Shown: positions 45,252 to 57,202, numbered from the stretch's first letter. The stretch is DNA of 64,000 nt from Atherinomorus stipes (GCA_023101725.1 JALJCO010000034.1:1-64000), one strand, 5' to 3'. The notes: generated by a model not told the origin, from the sequence alone. Translations and numbers: made by a program.

Positions 45252-46516
45252 CATCTTCACATTTCAGCCTCTCACTCTGGGAAATTCTTTATTTTGATGT
45301 TGAATATTTTTCCACTATAATTAGAGATTTTTCATGAGGAGTGACAACAGAATATACTAGGTCTGGTGAAGGACACATTATACCTGCTGTTTTCTGTGAC
45401 CCCCTGAAAGCTCCTCTCAACCGTCTTTGGGTCTGAACCCTGTCAGTTTAGCAGCCCGCCATCAGACTGTTCAGGCTGTCATGTCAGTCTGAAACTTGTT
45501 ATCTCCACAGGGAGACCTCGGCTAACAAGAACCTAACGACTTCCCTTAACGATAGGTCTCCATGGAGATAACCGGACATCACCCAGAAACCACGACTGCT
45601 GTGCCTGATAGCTGCTAGGACAATTTAAGGCCATTTCATGTCACACAGTCTCTCGGACTCATGTGGTCAAAGTGTGTCTGGGTTGCATGTTGCTGGTGGC
45701 TTCAACACACATTCACATCATTGCCCCTCTCTTTTCCCCCAAGGGTAATAACCACAAATTTTGCTGTGCAGACAGCCACAATTGGGACCATTTGCACTGG
45801 CCTCTCTCAGCTAATCTATCGGCTGATACTGCAGACTAATCTGTGGAAATGAATGGCACGATGTCTTCGTGTTTCAGGCTGTCATTTTCCCTTTTACTGT
45901 AATTGAAAGGTGACGCTCTCATGTGTGAATGCGCTCAGCAGCTCAGAGTCATTGCTAAACCACAGAAAACTGGCAGTAAATGCCTGCACTGTATCAGTGT
46001 CTGTGAACAGATCGGTAACTAGTCCACACCGCTCTTTCAGAGAAGAGCCGTGCTTTTGACCCGTGATCCACATTCACGAACTTAAATTTCTCTTGTTCCC
46101 TTGTCTTGGGTTGCATTTATAATCATTTGCAAACATTGATCACTCATCTTTAAAACTCAATATTGTTCCATAATGTTCCACCTGCAAATAAATACACGAC
46201 AGAAAAAGAGATAAGAGAGATTCTCCAGGGACGGAGCTCCCCTGCCCCTACTTTAGACCCTTGCCTTCATCTGCCCCTGTCCGTCGTCTTTCCGAACCTC
46301 ACATGTACAACCAAGGTTTTGCTTTCCCCGTCAGCACCCTCCTAAATGCCACCGGAGACATCCCCTTCTTGGACTCAGCTACAGTGAAGCCTTGGCATCG
46401 TTAGCTTTAGCCGCTGGAGCTTCTTCTGCCATGTTTCAGTCTTTGTTTTGTGCTGTTCCTCTGAACATCTCAATCTCAGTGTTGCCAACTCTTAAGTAAG
46501 AGAAGTTGCTTTACTG
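45252..46516. other. no gene recognised
   Basis: No frame above ~65 residues with a known feature; no repeat partner found. Confidence 0.45.
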
Positions 46517-46855
46517 AACAGAAAGAAATCCAAGGCACTCCCTTAAAAAAAATTGGAATGCCTTTATTTCTATGGCAGTCATTATGACCTTAAAATCCAT
46601 TGATTTTTCAGGTTCAAAGGATGAATTCCAATTCCTGTCTTATCCGTCAATCTTAACCCTCAATTTTAAAAATGCACACTCTCGCGATTTGCAAGTGCTG
46701 TCTGGATTCTCAGAACATTAAGTTGAGGGGCAAGTTTAAGGGCTGAATATCCCTGAATACTGAGATTCTCCGACACCACCCTTGTAAGTAAGGGCTACCC
46801 AGAATGCAAGCAGCAAAGAAGGCGAGCTACAAATGTAAGCATTTTCTTTGCTGAT

Positions 46856-46856
<1 letters not shown>

Positions 46857-46911
<55 letters not shown>
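46857..46911. repeat. (TA)n microsatellite
   Basis: About 27 TA units. Confidence 0.97.
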
Positions 46912-46913
<2 letters not shown>

Positions 46914-47355
46914 CGAAAACCATTGTGTTATCTTAGTTTAAGCCCATGTTATGGATTAGTTACCTCATTGTTGCATAACATTTATTTTTATTTTATGATC
47001 TCTTGTCAATAGCGGCTGGTGCAGAGCCACGTTGCTATCGTTTAAGTTAGTTAACATTACAAAATGGTCATTTTTCTTAGTGCTAATGTAGTTGTTCTAT
47101 CAAGATAACAGCCTGTATAACGTGCTTGCACCGATAATGATATAAGACGACCGGGCTCAGTGTTTCCCACAGGATTTTAGGAGACTGTGGTGGGAGGGTC
47201 TCTGATTCTCACTCCACATTTTCAAGTCCAATAATGTATCTATTTTGTTTGCTGTGTACAAAAATACATTGGTAAAAAAGATACTGTATATACATATATA
47301 CAACTGTGTGATATCTGATGCACATATCAGAATACATTGACTTTGCAGCTATATT

Positions 47356-48997
47356 TACAGCTGTGTGAAAGTGTTTTCCCCCTTCCTGATTTCTTATTTT
47401 TTTGCATGTTTGTCACACTTAACTGTTTCAGATCATCAAACAAATTTAAATGTGAGACAAAGATAACAAATGTAAATGGAAAATGCAGTTTTTAAATTAA
47501 TATTTTTATTCTTAAGGGGGGAAAAAAAATCCAAACTTAAGTGCCCCTGCGTAAAAAAGTGATTGCCCCCTAAACCTAATAACTGGTTGGGCCACCTTTA
47601 GCAGCAACAACTTCCATCAAGCATTTGTGATAACTGGTGATGAGTCTTCTACAGCGCTGTGGAGGAATTTTGTTCCACTCATCTTTGCAGAATTGTTGTA
47701 ATTCAGCCACATTGGAGGGTTTTCCAGCATGAGCCGCCTTTTTAAGGTCATGCCACAGCATCTCAATTGAATTCAGGTCGAGACTTTGACTAGACCACTC
47801 CAAAGTCTTCATTTTGTTTTTCTTAAGCCATTCAGAGGTGGACTTGCTGGTGTGTTCTGGATCATTGTTCTGCTGCAGAACCCAAGTCCGCTTCAGCTTG
47901 AGGTCACCAACAGATGGCCGGACATTCTCCATCAGGATTTTTTGGTAGACAGCAGAATTCATGGTTCCATTAACCACAGCAAGTCTTCCAGGTCCTGAAG
48001 CAGCAAAACAGCCCCAGACCATCACACTGAAACCACCATATTTAACTTTTGGTATGATGTTCCTTTTCTAAAAATGCTGTTACTTTTACGCTGTAAAATG
48101 GGACGTTACGATGTAATGGGACCTACATCTTCCAAAAGTTCAACTTTTGTCTCGTCAGTCCACAGAGTATTTATCTAAAAGTCTTGGGGATCATCAAGAT
48201 GCTTTCTGGCTAAACTGAGACGAGCCTTTATGTTCTTTTTGCTCAGCAATGGTTTTGGTCTTGGAACTCTGCCATGCAGGCCATTTTTGCCCCCCAGTCT
48301 CTTTCTGATGGTGGAGTCATGAACACTGACCTTAATTGAGGCAAGTGAGGCCTGCAGTTCTTGGATGTTGTTCTAGGGTCTTTTGTGACCTCTTGGATGA
48401 GTCATCATCGGGTCACTGGGTAATTTTGGTCGGCCGGCCACTCCAAGGAAGGTTCACCACTGTTACATGTTTTCACCATTTGTGGATAATGGTTCTCACT
48501 GTAGTTTGCTGGAGTCCAAAAGCTTTAGAAATGGCTTTGGAGCCTTTTACAGATTGATAGATTTCAATTACTTTGTTTCTCATTTTTTACTGAACTTTTT
48601 TTGGATCGCAACATGATGTCTAGCTTTTGAGGATCTTTTTGGTCTACTAAACTTCATCAGGCAGGTCCTATTTAAGTGATTTCTTGATTGAGAACAGGTG
48701 TGGTAGTAATCCAGCCTTGGTGTGGCTAGAGAAATTGAACTCAGCTTTCCAAAGATGTGATAAACCACAGTTAATATGTTTTAACAGGGGGGCAATCACT
48801 TTTTCACACAGGACCATGGAGGTTTGGATTTTTCCCCCTTCACTAATAAAAATCTTCATTCAAAAACTGCATTTTCTCTTTGTGTTATCTTTGACTCACA
48901 TTAAAATTTGTTTGATGATCTGAAACATTTAAGTGTGACAAACATGCAAAAAAGTAAGAAATTAGGAAGGGGGCAAAAACTTTTTCACACAGCTGTA
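47356..48997 (-). mobile_element. Tc1-like family A, complete copy
   Basis: Runs 47358-48995 (1638 bp) between TA dinucleotides. Terminal inverted repeats are about 200 bp or more, starting cagctgtgtgaaa and including cttcctgatttctta and gtttcagatcatcaaa blocks. The transposase is on the minus strand. This copy is the reference for the partial copies at 1-722, 21887-23135 and 55633-56401. Confidence 0.93.
47576..48025 (-). pseudogene. family A transposase, C-terminal half, catalytic Asp changed
   Basis: The transposase would cut the ends and join them to TA. This open part (149 residues) starts in the MMVWGCFAASGPGRL block that lies between the first and second catalytic residues. At the second position it reads LQQNNDPEHTSKS, where Tc1 proteins have Asp before N-D-P, so the catalytic Asp is Asn. 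The Glu of DLNSIEMLW follows with 34 residues between, giving a DD34E layout with the middle residue lost. The tail VVAAKGGPTSY is intact. N-terminal sequence is present at 48060-48480 but broken by frame changes. Confidence 0.85.
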
Positions 48998-49010
48998 TAT
49001 GTATATATAC

Positions 49011-49011
49011 A

Positions 49012-49059
<48 letters not shown>

Positions 49060-49067
49060 TATATAAT
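49011..49067. repeat. (TG)n(TA)n microsatellite
   Basis: A few TG and then about 20 TA units right after the Tc1 end. Confidence 0.95.
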
Positions 49068-50480
49068 AAAGCCTGAAATATATCCACCTTTATTAAATTA
49101 TTTACCTATTTGCAAGGCAAAAAAAAAAAACCGAACAGATAAATAAAATCTGCCTGCAGTGGCATTTTGCCTTCAAGTATTCACAACAAATATGCTTTTG
49201 TACCTGTAATGAATAAAGTGTCATCAATCATGAACAAATAAATAGAAAACAACATAAATACAATCATAAAATAGGTCTGTTATGGCATGAAGCCTTCATG
49301 TATTTCAAACAATATGTGCTCAGTGCTTCCATCAGCCCTGAAAAGCCAGCAGACTCAGATGAAAAAAATTTTAGGCTATATATTGAATAAAGTTTCAACA
49401 AACACAATGGAAAGTTATCGGATAAAAGATAACTGCACACACATGAGCACATCCACTTGTGTGAAGCAGTTTTAGACTGTCTGTTGATTCATATGCATGA
49501 TGATGATGGATCATCATCCAAGAAAACTATTCATAAAGTTTAATGTTTTCAAAGCGTTATTACTGATTCAAGCATGCTGAATTCCCGTTGCGCCGCAGTT
49601 TTGTTTCAAACTTCACGACTCACGTGTTCTCAGCGTGCAGAGATGTGGAGATGCCTAACAGCTGGTGTGGGATGATTCGCGTGGAGGTTGGAGAGGAGCG
49701 CTACGCAGCCTTATGCGGCCCTATGTGGGCGGCTGGGATTCGGAATGGAGGTCCGCCACTACTAAATAATTATGGAGGAAACATTTATGGCTCCTTGTTG
49801 TTCTTTTTCGCCGCGGAGCAGCAGCCCCACTACGCTCTGAGAAGACATATTCACTGAACTGTTTGGCGGACGAACACCACGCTCAGTACCTCCAGTACCA
49901 TGAAAATACAGGTACAGACAGTACAACAGTGATGCTGGTACTGACTTGGAACAAAAGTACAGAGTACCGTGGCAACACTATTTCTGCTGCTAAACTCACC
50001 TGCTGTCCCTCTTTCGGGGGGGGGGGGGGGGAGCTGTCCAGCTGCCCCTACATCATCCACCTGCTCAACAGCAGTGGCATAACGGCAGAGGAATGAGACA
50101 AATGGCCTGAGCGGCAGTGGGAGGAATAGCGGGGAATCAGCACCATGGAGCGCAAAAAGTTAGACTCGGTTCGGCAGGTTAGAAGTTGACTGGCTTGATG
50201 AGATCAACAACATGGCCTCCTGCTCCATCATCCAGCCTGATAGCTGCTGTCTGGATGGACGCAGACGTCCCGCTCCGCTCACATCTGTGGCTCTGGTGTC
50301 GCTGGAATCTGGGTTGCACCAAAATGCATCAAGAAAAGACCGACGTCTATGAACGTGACCTGTGCGTACCAGTGTGCATGTGCTCTCTTGCTCAAAGGCA
50401 GGAGGAGAGTACAGCTGTGCTGTGGAATGGTATGACGGTCTGGTCTGACTTTTCTTTCTTTTTACATCTTGGGGTCCTAC
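49068..50480. other. interior of the CAGTGTTTCCC element; no gene recognised
   Basis: 49560-50100 is more G/C-rich than its surroundings and has short frames (89 and 77 residues on plus) without known domains. A G-run lies at 50018-50030. It may be a remnant of coding exons of the element, not identifiable by eye. Confidence 0.4.
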
Positions 50481-51198
50481 GAGACTGTGGCGGATCCAAA
50501 CTTGTTACTTAATGGGAAACACTGGGGCTAATGTCATCTCCCGTGGCCGCAGAGTTATCTAATGACAGTTCTGTTCCATTCCTTCATGACTGCCAGTGGC
50601 AGTAAACAAAGTGTATATGTCTCCTTGCACTCTTCGCAGGTCGAGTGCTAATGACAACAAAGTCAATCAGGTGACGTGTGGGCCAGCTGACTGACAGTCA
50701 TCCAGGAATTTGCAGGACCACAGCTACCTGCGAAACTTTTGTTTTTGCTGGTGTTTGTCTTTCAATAAGCCGTGGTATGCGGTGACAGCTGAATATGTCC
50801 ATGGTGGAGTTCTTTATACAAACTATTTGTTTTATAACTCTAACAAAAGGAATAATTGACAGATAGTCCACAACAATTTCAAAAACATGGACCTGATGGA
50901 CCCGTCAATGACAGCTGCATTTGTGGCTTATGATTACACAGGCAGGGTTAGCAGTGCAAATGAATGTAAATAAAGTAAATGCTTCCTCCTCCTTCTTCTT
51001 CTGAATTGACAGACTGAACGCCGCTTTGCTGTAAAGCTGCCCCCCACAGTTTGAAGATGTATCTACATTTAAGGGGTGTCCCATTTCTAAGTAACAAAAT
51101 AGCCCTTAACACTTGATTTTGAGGGCTACTTAGATTGAGGGTTGAGCTTGAGGGTTAAGATAGGAATTGGAATTGGCCCAAAGTGTCTATATGGTGGA

Positions 51199-51605
51199 AT
51201 TCACCATATATGATGGAACTTTCCATTGAACTCCACCCCTAGAAACCAAACTACTCCCACAGGAAAAAAAAAAAAAACCTCCATTAGGCTTCAGACATGG
51301 ATACTTGATTCAAACAAGTCAGAAACATTAAAAACCACACTTAAGTCATGAACAATACATCCTAATATGTAATATAATATAATCCTTACAAAAAGTAAGC
51401 AAAAAAAAAAATAAAAAAAACAGAATTGTTTATAGCCCTTTACACATAGTATTCAGTCTTGAATTTCAAACAATAAAATCTATAGGAACACAGTTCGATC
51501 CAGTTCTTCAGTCATGAACTGTGGGTTTTTTAATGTTTGTTTTCTTGGGGTGGATGTCAGTGGAAAGTTCCATCATATGTACTGAATTCCTATTTGTGAA
51601 TTCAA
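51199..51605. mobile_element. small MITE-like inverted-repeat element
   Basis: atatgatggaactttccatt (about 51211 on) pairs with the reverse of tggaaagttccatcatatg at about 51560. The complementarity extends to aactccacccc / ggggtggatg and aaaccaaac / gtttgttttc blocks. About 290 bp of A-rich DNA lies between. It explains the extra length on the right side of the surrounding nested repeat. Confidence 0.6.
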
Positions 51606-51630
51606 CTATATAGAAAATAAGTTTGACTCC

Positions 51631-51655
51631 CTGATGAAGGCCAGTGGGCTGAAAC
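51631..51655 (+). ncRNA. hammerhead-ribozyme-like core (tentative)
   Basis: CTGATGA (51631-51637) then ggcc-agtg-ggct, which pairs as a 4-bp stem II with a tetraloop, then GAAAC (51651-51655). This is the exact conserved core order of hammerhead ribozymes, which known Penelope-like elements carry. Convincing helices I and III and a cleavage triplet were not found. The element-tail-like sequence after it (ggattttaaggtcattatg) is shared with 46580-46600, where the core is not conserved. Confidence 0.3.
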
Positions 51656-51801
51656 ACGTTGGATTTTAAGGTCATTATGCCTATGCCATAGTAATAAATG
51701 CATTTTAACTTTTTGTTAAGGGAGAGTGCCTTGGATTTCTTTTTGTTCATCATTTCATGCTGCCCCATCCAAAGAGCACCTCCAATGAGTTACAACTGAA
51801 T

Positions 51802-53305
51802 CCAGGAAGCAGAGATGTTGATAAGTCTTTGACCTCAAGTCCGAGTCAAGTCTCAAGTCTTTGAGTGGCAAGTCCAAGTCAAGTCTAAAGTCACTTTAAG
51901 TTGTACAGCAATGAGTAATCTGACAGGCGATGCCTGTGGTCTGGTCTGCTTGAAGGACTCCATTATAATGTCCAAGGAAATAAAAATGTGTACTCACCCT
52001 TTACCTCCCAGCAGCCTGTAACCACACTGATCTTTATATTTACGTGACAAATACCCTGTCCCTCTCCTCTGGAAGATGTCTTTGCTGTACCGAATTAAGA
52101 AAACCTGTAGATCAACATGGACATTTATTCAGAGTACTGTAGTAAATCTAAGAGTTTTTAGCGTGTACAAAAATCCATCTGGACCAAATGAGAATTTTTC
52201 AAAAGTAATCCTGTAGGTCATAACATTTTTTTTTTGTCTGAATGTGTACAGGAGACCAATATATACCGCACCTTGCTGCAGCTGTCCTGCAGGTTATAAA
52301 TGTCTTCTGCTGTATCACACATGACAGCTTGTAGTCAAATTCTGCACAAGCCTCACAATGAGCCATGAATAATTTGACTCAAGTGTGTTGCAGCAGGTTA
52401 ACATGTCCAAACCTGCAGGACAGAGTCCACAGCTGGTGATCCTGCACTAGAGCTGAAATCTTTTTAATGCTTAATGTAACTGTGTGAGCTGAGAGCAGAA
52501 AATATTATTGATTTTAAAACTGAAAAAGCTTCAACATCTTAATTGATTTAGATTCAGGACTCGTTTAGATCCAGTTTCAATAAATATTTCTAATACTCCT
52601 AAACCAACAACAGCTGGACTTTTCTAATAAACAGAGCCAGTAAACCTGAGTTTGTTTACAGCAGGGTCTGATTCCAGTTTGGTCCAAGTTTAACGTTGTC
52701 ATGGCAACATCACAAATAATGGAAACGATGTTCAGCAAACTTCTCATTCTTCTTCTGCATACATTCAGTAGAGCCAATCTGATGAAGTTAACGTGACTTT
52801 AGTACAACGGTTGTAACGAGCTAACACAGCTACAGTGTTAAGCTTGTTGCTAATCCAGCTTTAACAGGCTAGCTGCTAACATTAAGCTTTCACAGTGACC
52901 AACCTGTCCAGGTGTGTTTAAGGTGGATGTGGAGAATCCAGCGTCTCGGACTTTTAGACCACAGATGTTGCAGCTTGATGCTCACATATTTGTCACTTTT
53001 ACTAAGTTTTTAATACCCAAAGTTACAGCGATGTGCGGCATCACGCTGTTCACTGGCGCTCCCGTTGTTTAGATTGAGTGCAGGTGTGGACGTTTCTGTG
53101 TGACGTTACGTCAGTGCAGTCTGGGGGCATGACAGCAGTCACACAGACAGGAGATCAGACAGAGATCATGAGGGGAGAAATTATATATATATATTTTTTT
53201 TTTAATGTTTATGAGTCTGAGGCGAGTCTCAAGTCTCTGGTGAATGCGACTTCAGTGCGACTCGAGTCGAAGTCCCTGACTCGAGTCCCCAACTCTGCCA
53301 GGAAG
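51802..53305. mobile_element. hAT-type element with AAGTC/GAGTC-rich ends, perfect 8-bp duplication
   Basis: The element is 51810-53297 (1488 bp). The ends are cagagatgttgataagtc on the left and ...gagtccccaactctg on the right, so CAGAG is the shared tip. The direct repeat ccaggaag is exact at 51802-51809 and 53298-53305. Both subterminal regions are built from repeated aagtc/gagtc words (left caagtctcaagtctttgag; right cgactcgagtcgaagtc). No transposase frame is visible; the interior is AT-rich. Confidence 0.85.
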
Positions 53306-53793
53306 TGCTCCTTCAAAAACATTTTTGAGACAAGAAGTCCAAATCATTGACTTAATTATTGTAAGAAATTTGTGCAAACAGCTTGCTTAAGTATGTCAAG
53401 CTCTTCCACCATAATGTGATGTATAGTAATTGCAGGAGAGACAGAGACAGAGAGAATAACTCGTGACGGAACCGCAGAACTGTGCTGACATGCTCCTTGT
53501 TATTAGCCCTTCTGAGAAGGTCCCGGCTGCAGGACAAGGCGGACTTGGTGGGGTCAGACGTCAAACTCCGCCCACGTTACCGCTTTGAGTCGTTTATTCA
53601 AACCCTTTCCCCCACACCTACCCCTACCCCTAACCAAACTATCTGGCCTCGCCCATCGGATGGCCAACGCTGCCTGACATCCGACTACTGCAAGCCGCAG
53701 GTGGGGATACTTGGCCCTGTTCACCTCCCATGTTGTCCCCCTGGAGGTATGAGGCAGATAAAGCTGCTCTGGCTGCACGCATGCACATACACC

Positions 53794-53824
<31 letters not shown>

Positions 53825-54465
53825 ACAAAGCCTTATAGTTCACAGCACCTCATGCCTTTTGTGTCCAAATAAGACATATCTGAAGGCTGCTAATTTAAAA
53901 GGAAACCACACACTCGGCTCTTTGTCCTGCTTCCATTAGGAGTGTATAAGAAGGTATGAGAAGGTGGCGGGGAAGAGGGAATAAGCCGATCTTAAAACCA
54001 CAGCTCTTTCATGTCTCCAGTCTCACTAAGTAGCACTCTTACAGCTCACCTAAATGGAAGATATCACAGGCATTATATTGCTGACGCTCATTAACAGCCA
54101 AGGGAAAAATCAATTGGCTCTGTGATACAGTCACATTTCTGTCTACCAAAAGAGCAGAAATACAAATGCAAGTGCAGACATGAAATCTAAATGCAGTTTT
54201 ATTTGGTTCTGCCAAGCCTGAGCTACATATCAGTAATGAAATGAAGCTCCAGCTCTGGAAAGTACTTGCAGAAACAAGAATAATCATTTTCCTCACATTC
54301 AGAATATTGAAAAGCACCTCTCTTTTGGCCGCTGTCCAAGAGTGATTATCAGATAAAACCTTTTTTACCTCCTCAGTCTGTGTTTTTGTCATTAAGGCCA
54401 CTTGCAGTCCAGAGACCGGTTACGAAGCTGGACTGTTTATAATGAAGGTAACTTTAGGGGTTAAC
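53306..54465. other. no gene; short simple repeats
   Basis: A C-run followed by (CA)n lies at about 53791-53827 and a cccctacccctacccctaac patch near 53615. No credible coding frame. Confidence 0.5.
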
Positions 54466-54805
54466 CAAGCAGCAGCCTCTGGTGGCCAACTGTGAATCCA
54501 ATGCGGAAGTCCAGCAAAGTGCTAAAAAAAAATCGCAGCTCACTCTACATCCACTAGAAGCTGCAAAGGAGAGCAAATCCCCCTAGTCTCGCATGTCAAA
54601 AAGGCCAACTTTACAGCAGAAATAAACATGTTTACAGCGTGGTTCAAAGCATCATTTTAGGTTTAATAGGTCAAGTTTTCCTTCATGTCAACTGTGAGGG
54701 GGTGAATTGGTTTCCATTCCTCTCATCCATTTATATGTTATGTAATCTTAAGATGACACATATTTAGGGGTGTGTCCTTCTGATTGACAGGCAGCAGACC
54801 GGATG
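54466..54805. repeat. dispersed repeat family E, second copy
   Basis: Shares with 26430-26955 the blocks catccactag, cagaaataaacatgtttaca, tggttcaaagcatcatttta and gtgtgtccttctgattgaca, in the same order. Unknown class. Confidence 0.65.
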
Positions 54806-55556
54806 CCGGCTAGTGGCTAACAATTAGCTCCTTGTTTGCTCTTAGGAAGGCTAGGTTTGCTCCTGTAGCAGAGAAGCATAATGGTGGTTTTTAGCCAGCT
54901 TACAGCAAGTCTAAGCGTGCCTTACCTTTAGCTTTGGGTTAGCATTTAGCCGAGAGTACCTTGGCTGTTAATCATCTGCCCCGAGGCTGCACTTTTTAGT
55001 CTTTTCTGGGAGTAGTGACACATGCGACGCAGCAAAGATAGCGATCTGAGAACGCCCACCTGGCTTCACGTTTAGGTCTTCAGAAACCAACGGGTGACGG
55101 AGTGGACGGTTCGTCACGGCTTTCCTTCCAACGACGCTGGTTCACTTCTTACTGGGTAAATCACTGTGGTAACCTATGCTGAACAGACAACCTGCCCCGA
55201 AGCAGGTTATGTTCTGGATAAGAACATAAGTTATAGTTACAACCAAGCTAACAATAGTTTTGGAATTTTCATTTATTTAAGTTTTCATTTTGTTTTGACT
55301 TTTTGTTTTTAAATTCAGTTTTTTTTTAGGCTTTTTGAGCAGGTTTGTTGGTTTTTATTTTTGAAAGTCCTTATTTTTTAGTTTAGTTTTATCAGTTTCA
55401 GTGCTACTTTTAGGATTTTTTTTTAGTAAATCATAGGTATTTGTCAGGTGTAATATTCAAAATCATCAGAGTAAGTACTGTATGATAAAAAAAATCAATA
55501 AAGATGTAATTTTGAAAAATGCAATCAGAGGAACACATTAACAGCCATTCACTGGG
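54806..55556. other. no gene recognised
   Basis: Contains a T-rich stretch (55250-55430). Nothing else supported. Confidence 0.45.
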
Positions 55557-55632
55557 GGAGTGGATAGCGTAGTGGTTAATGTCGCGGGGTTAGAGTCCCC
55601 GACACGGCACTCACATGAACCACTGTGGACCC
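55557..55632 (+). repeat. tRNA-derived SINE, 5' head only
   Basis: gggagtggatagcgtagtgg (A-box-like) and ggggttagagtccccgac (B-box-like) match the head of the SINE at 38579. It stops at ccactgtggaccc, exactly where Tc1 sequence starts. Confidence 0.75.
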
Positions 55633-56401
55633 TGTGGTTTTGGTCTTGGAACTCTGCCATGCTGGCCATTTTTGCCCCCCAGTCTCTTTCTGATGGTGGA
55701 GTCATGAATACTGACCTTAATTGAGGCAAGTGAGGCCTGCAGTTCTTGGATGTTGTTCTGGGGTCTTTTGTGACCTCTTGGGTGAGTCGTCGCTGTGCTT
55801 TTGGGGTAATTTTGGTCGGCCGGCCCCTCCTGGGAAGGTTCACCACTGTTCCATGTTTTCACCATTTGTGGATAATGGTTCTCACTGTGGTTCTCTGGAG
55901 TCCCAAAGCTTTAGAAATGGCTTTGGAGCCTTTTCCAGACTGATAGATCTCAATTACTTTGTTTCTCATTTTTTACAGATTTTTTTTTTTTTTTTTGGAT
56001 CGCAATATGTCTTGCTTTTGAGGATGTTTTTGGTCTACTAAACTTCATCAGGCAGGTCCTATTTAAGTGATTTCTTGATTAAGAACAGGTGTAGCAGTAA
56101 TCCAACCTTGGTGTGGCTAGAGAAATTGAACTCAGCTTTCCAAAGATGTGATAAACCACAGAAAGGAAAGGGGGTTAATTTATGTTTTAACAGGGGGGCA
56201 ATCACTTTTTCACACAGGACCATGGAGGTTTGTCCCCCCCCCCCTTACTGAGAAAAATCTTCATTCAAAAACTTCATTTTCTGTTTACTTGTTATTTTTG
56301 ACTCATATTAAAATTTGTTTGATGATCTGAAACATTTAAGTGTGACAAACATGCAAAAAAGTAAGAAATTAGGAAGGGGGAAAAACTTTTTCACACAGCT
56401 G
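55633..56401 (-). mobile_element. Tc1-like family A, right half
   Basis: Begins inside the transposase N-terminal region (ttttggtcttggaactctgc on plus) and continues to the terminus ...cacacagctg at 56401, followed by TA. The minus frame holds LPRRGRPTKITPKAQRRL, the basic linker of the Tc1 DNA-binding domain. The left half is missing, joined instead to a SINE fragment. Confidence 0.85.
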
Positions 56402-57202
56402 TATATGAAAAATCAATAATAAATGAAAAATAAATGGCATTTTCCCATGCCGAGATACGTTTATTTTGGACAACATGCGGACATGTTGCAAGTTCTTAAT
56501 GCATTGGTAATGGATGTCTGCCACTTATTTCAACACATTTGTTTTTGAATGATCATCTGCTGCTGATGGAAACACAATTCGTATGAGCAGATGTTACGCA
56601 GTACGCCGCATGTTGACATCATATATCTGATGGATGTCTTTGAATTTCAGTTAAATGTCAGACTTCAGTTATCCCATGCGAATGTGCAGCAGAAAAAAAT
56701 AGGTAATACTAATCCCATCAGAATAGGGCTTAAGTTAGCATAGCAAGTTCACCAAGCTCCCCATCTCAGCCGTAGAACCCCTGTGGTGAAATCAGCAGGA
56801 ACAAAAAATAGAAACTTGTGTCCAAGAATGTAAGCATTGTCTAAAATGAATTCCAAACAAAAATCCATGTTTTTATTTAAACTGCGCTGAGTTTTTTGTT
56901 TATATTGTAGTGATTTAAGTGTGGAAAAACTCTTCTCTTTCCTCTGGTCTGAGTAACTGTTCGCTTCAGATTATCCAAACTGAAAGTATCACTAGGATTA
57001 TTTGTCAAATCTCCTACAGTAGGTGTTGAATTATATAAAATATCACTCGTGTTGTTTTCCTCATCACAGTTCATTAAGACCTGGAGCTTCCAGAAGGTCA
57101 CATTTTCAGCCTTCTAGATGTGACTCAGGGTAGGATGATTAAGGCTATGTTCACACGGCGACGATCAGAAGAGAAGACACAAAAGTGGTGTCTCTTCGTT
57201 TG
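56402..57202. other. no gene recognised
   Basis: AT-rich; no frame above ~75 residues. Confidence 0.45.

Larger units (their letters stand above)
47153..50529. mobile_element. DNA element with CAGTGTTTCCC ends and a 5-bp duplication
   Basis: cagtgtttccca at 47158 and tgggaaacactg ending 50524 form a perfect 12-bp inverted repeat. gggct directly flanks both sides (47153-47157, 50525-50529). Inside, gagactgtgg(t/c)gg occurs near both ends in the same orientation (47181 and 50481). With the nested Tc1 removed it is ~1.73 kb, with no recognised transposase. The ends look hAT-like, but a hAT should give 8 bp. Confidence 0.65.
46517..51748. repeat. nested inverted-repeat structure, ~5.2 kb
   Basis: Outer arms: 46517-46605 (agaaatccaaggcactccct, then tatggcagtcattatgacct) and the reverse complement at about 51660-51745. 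Inner arms: 46624-46663 (aattccaattcctgtctt, then aaccctcaa) and the reverse complement at about 51135-51178. The right side is ~470 bp longer between the two arms because of a separate MITE at 51199-51605. Everything between, including two DNA transposons, may have been added later. Confidence 0.65.

Noticed and set aside
49588..50512. Possible coding exons in the GC-richer interior of the CAGTGTTTCCC element
   Set aside because: Frames of 89, 77 and 108 residues show no family resemblance and contain a G homopolymer; not enough to call a gene.
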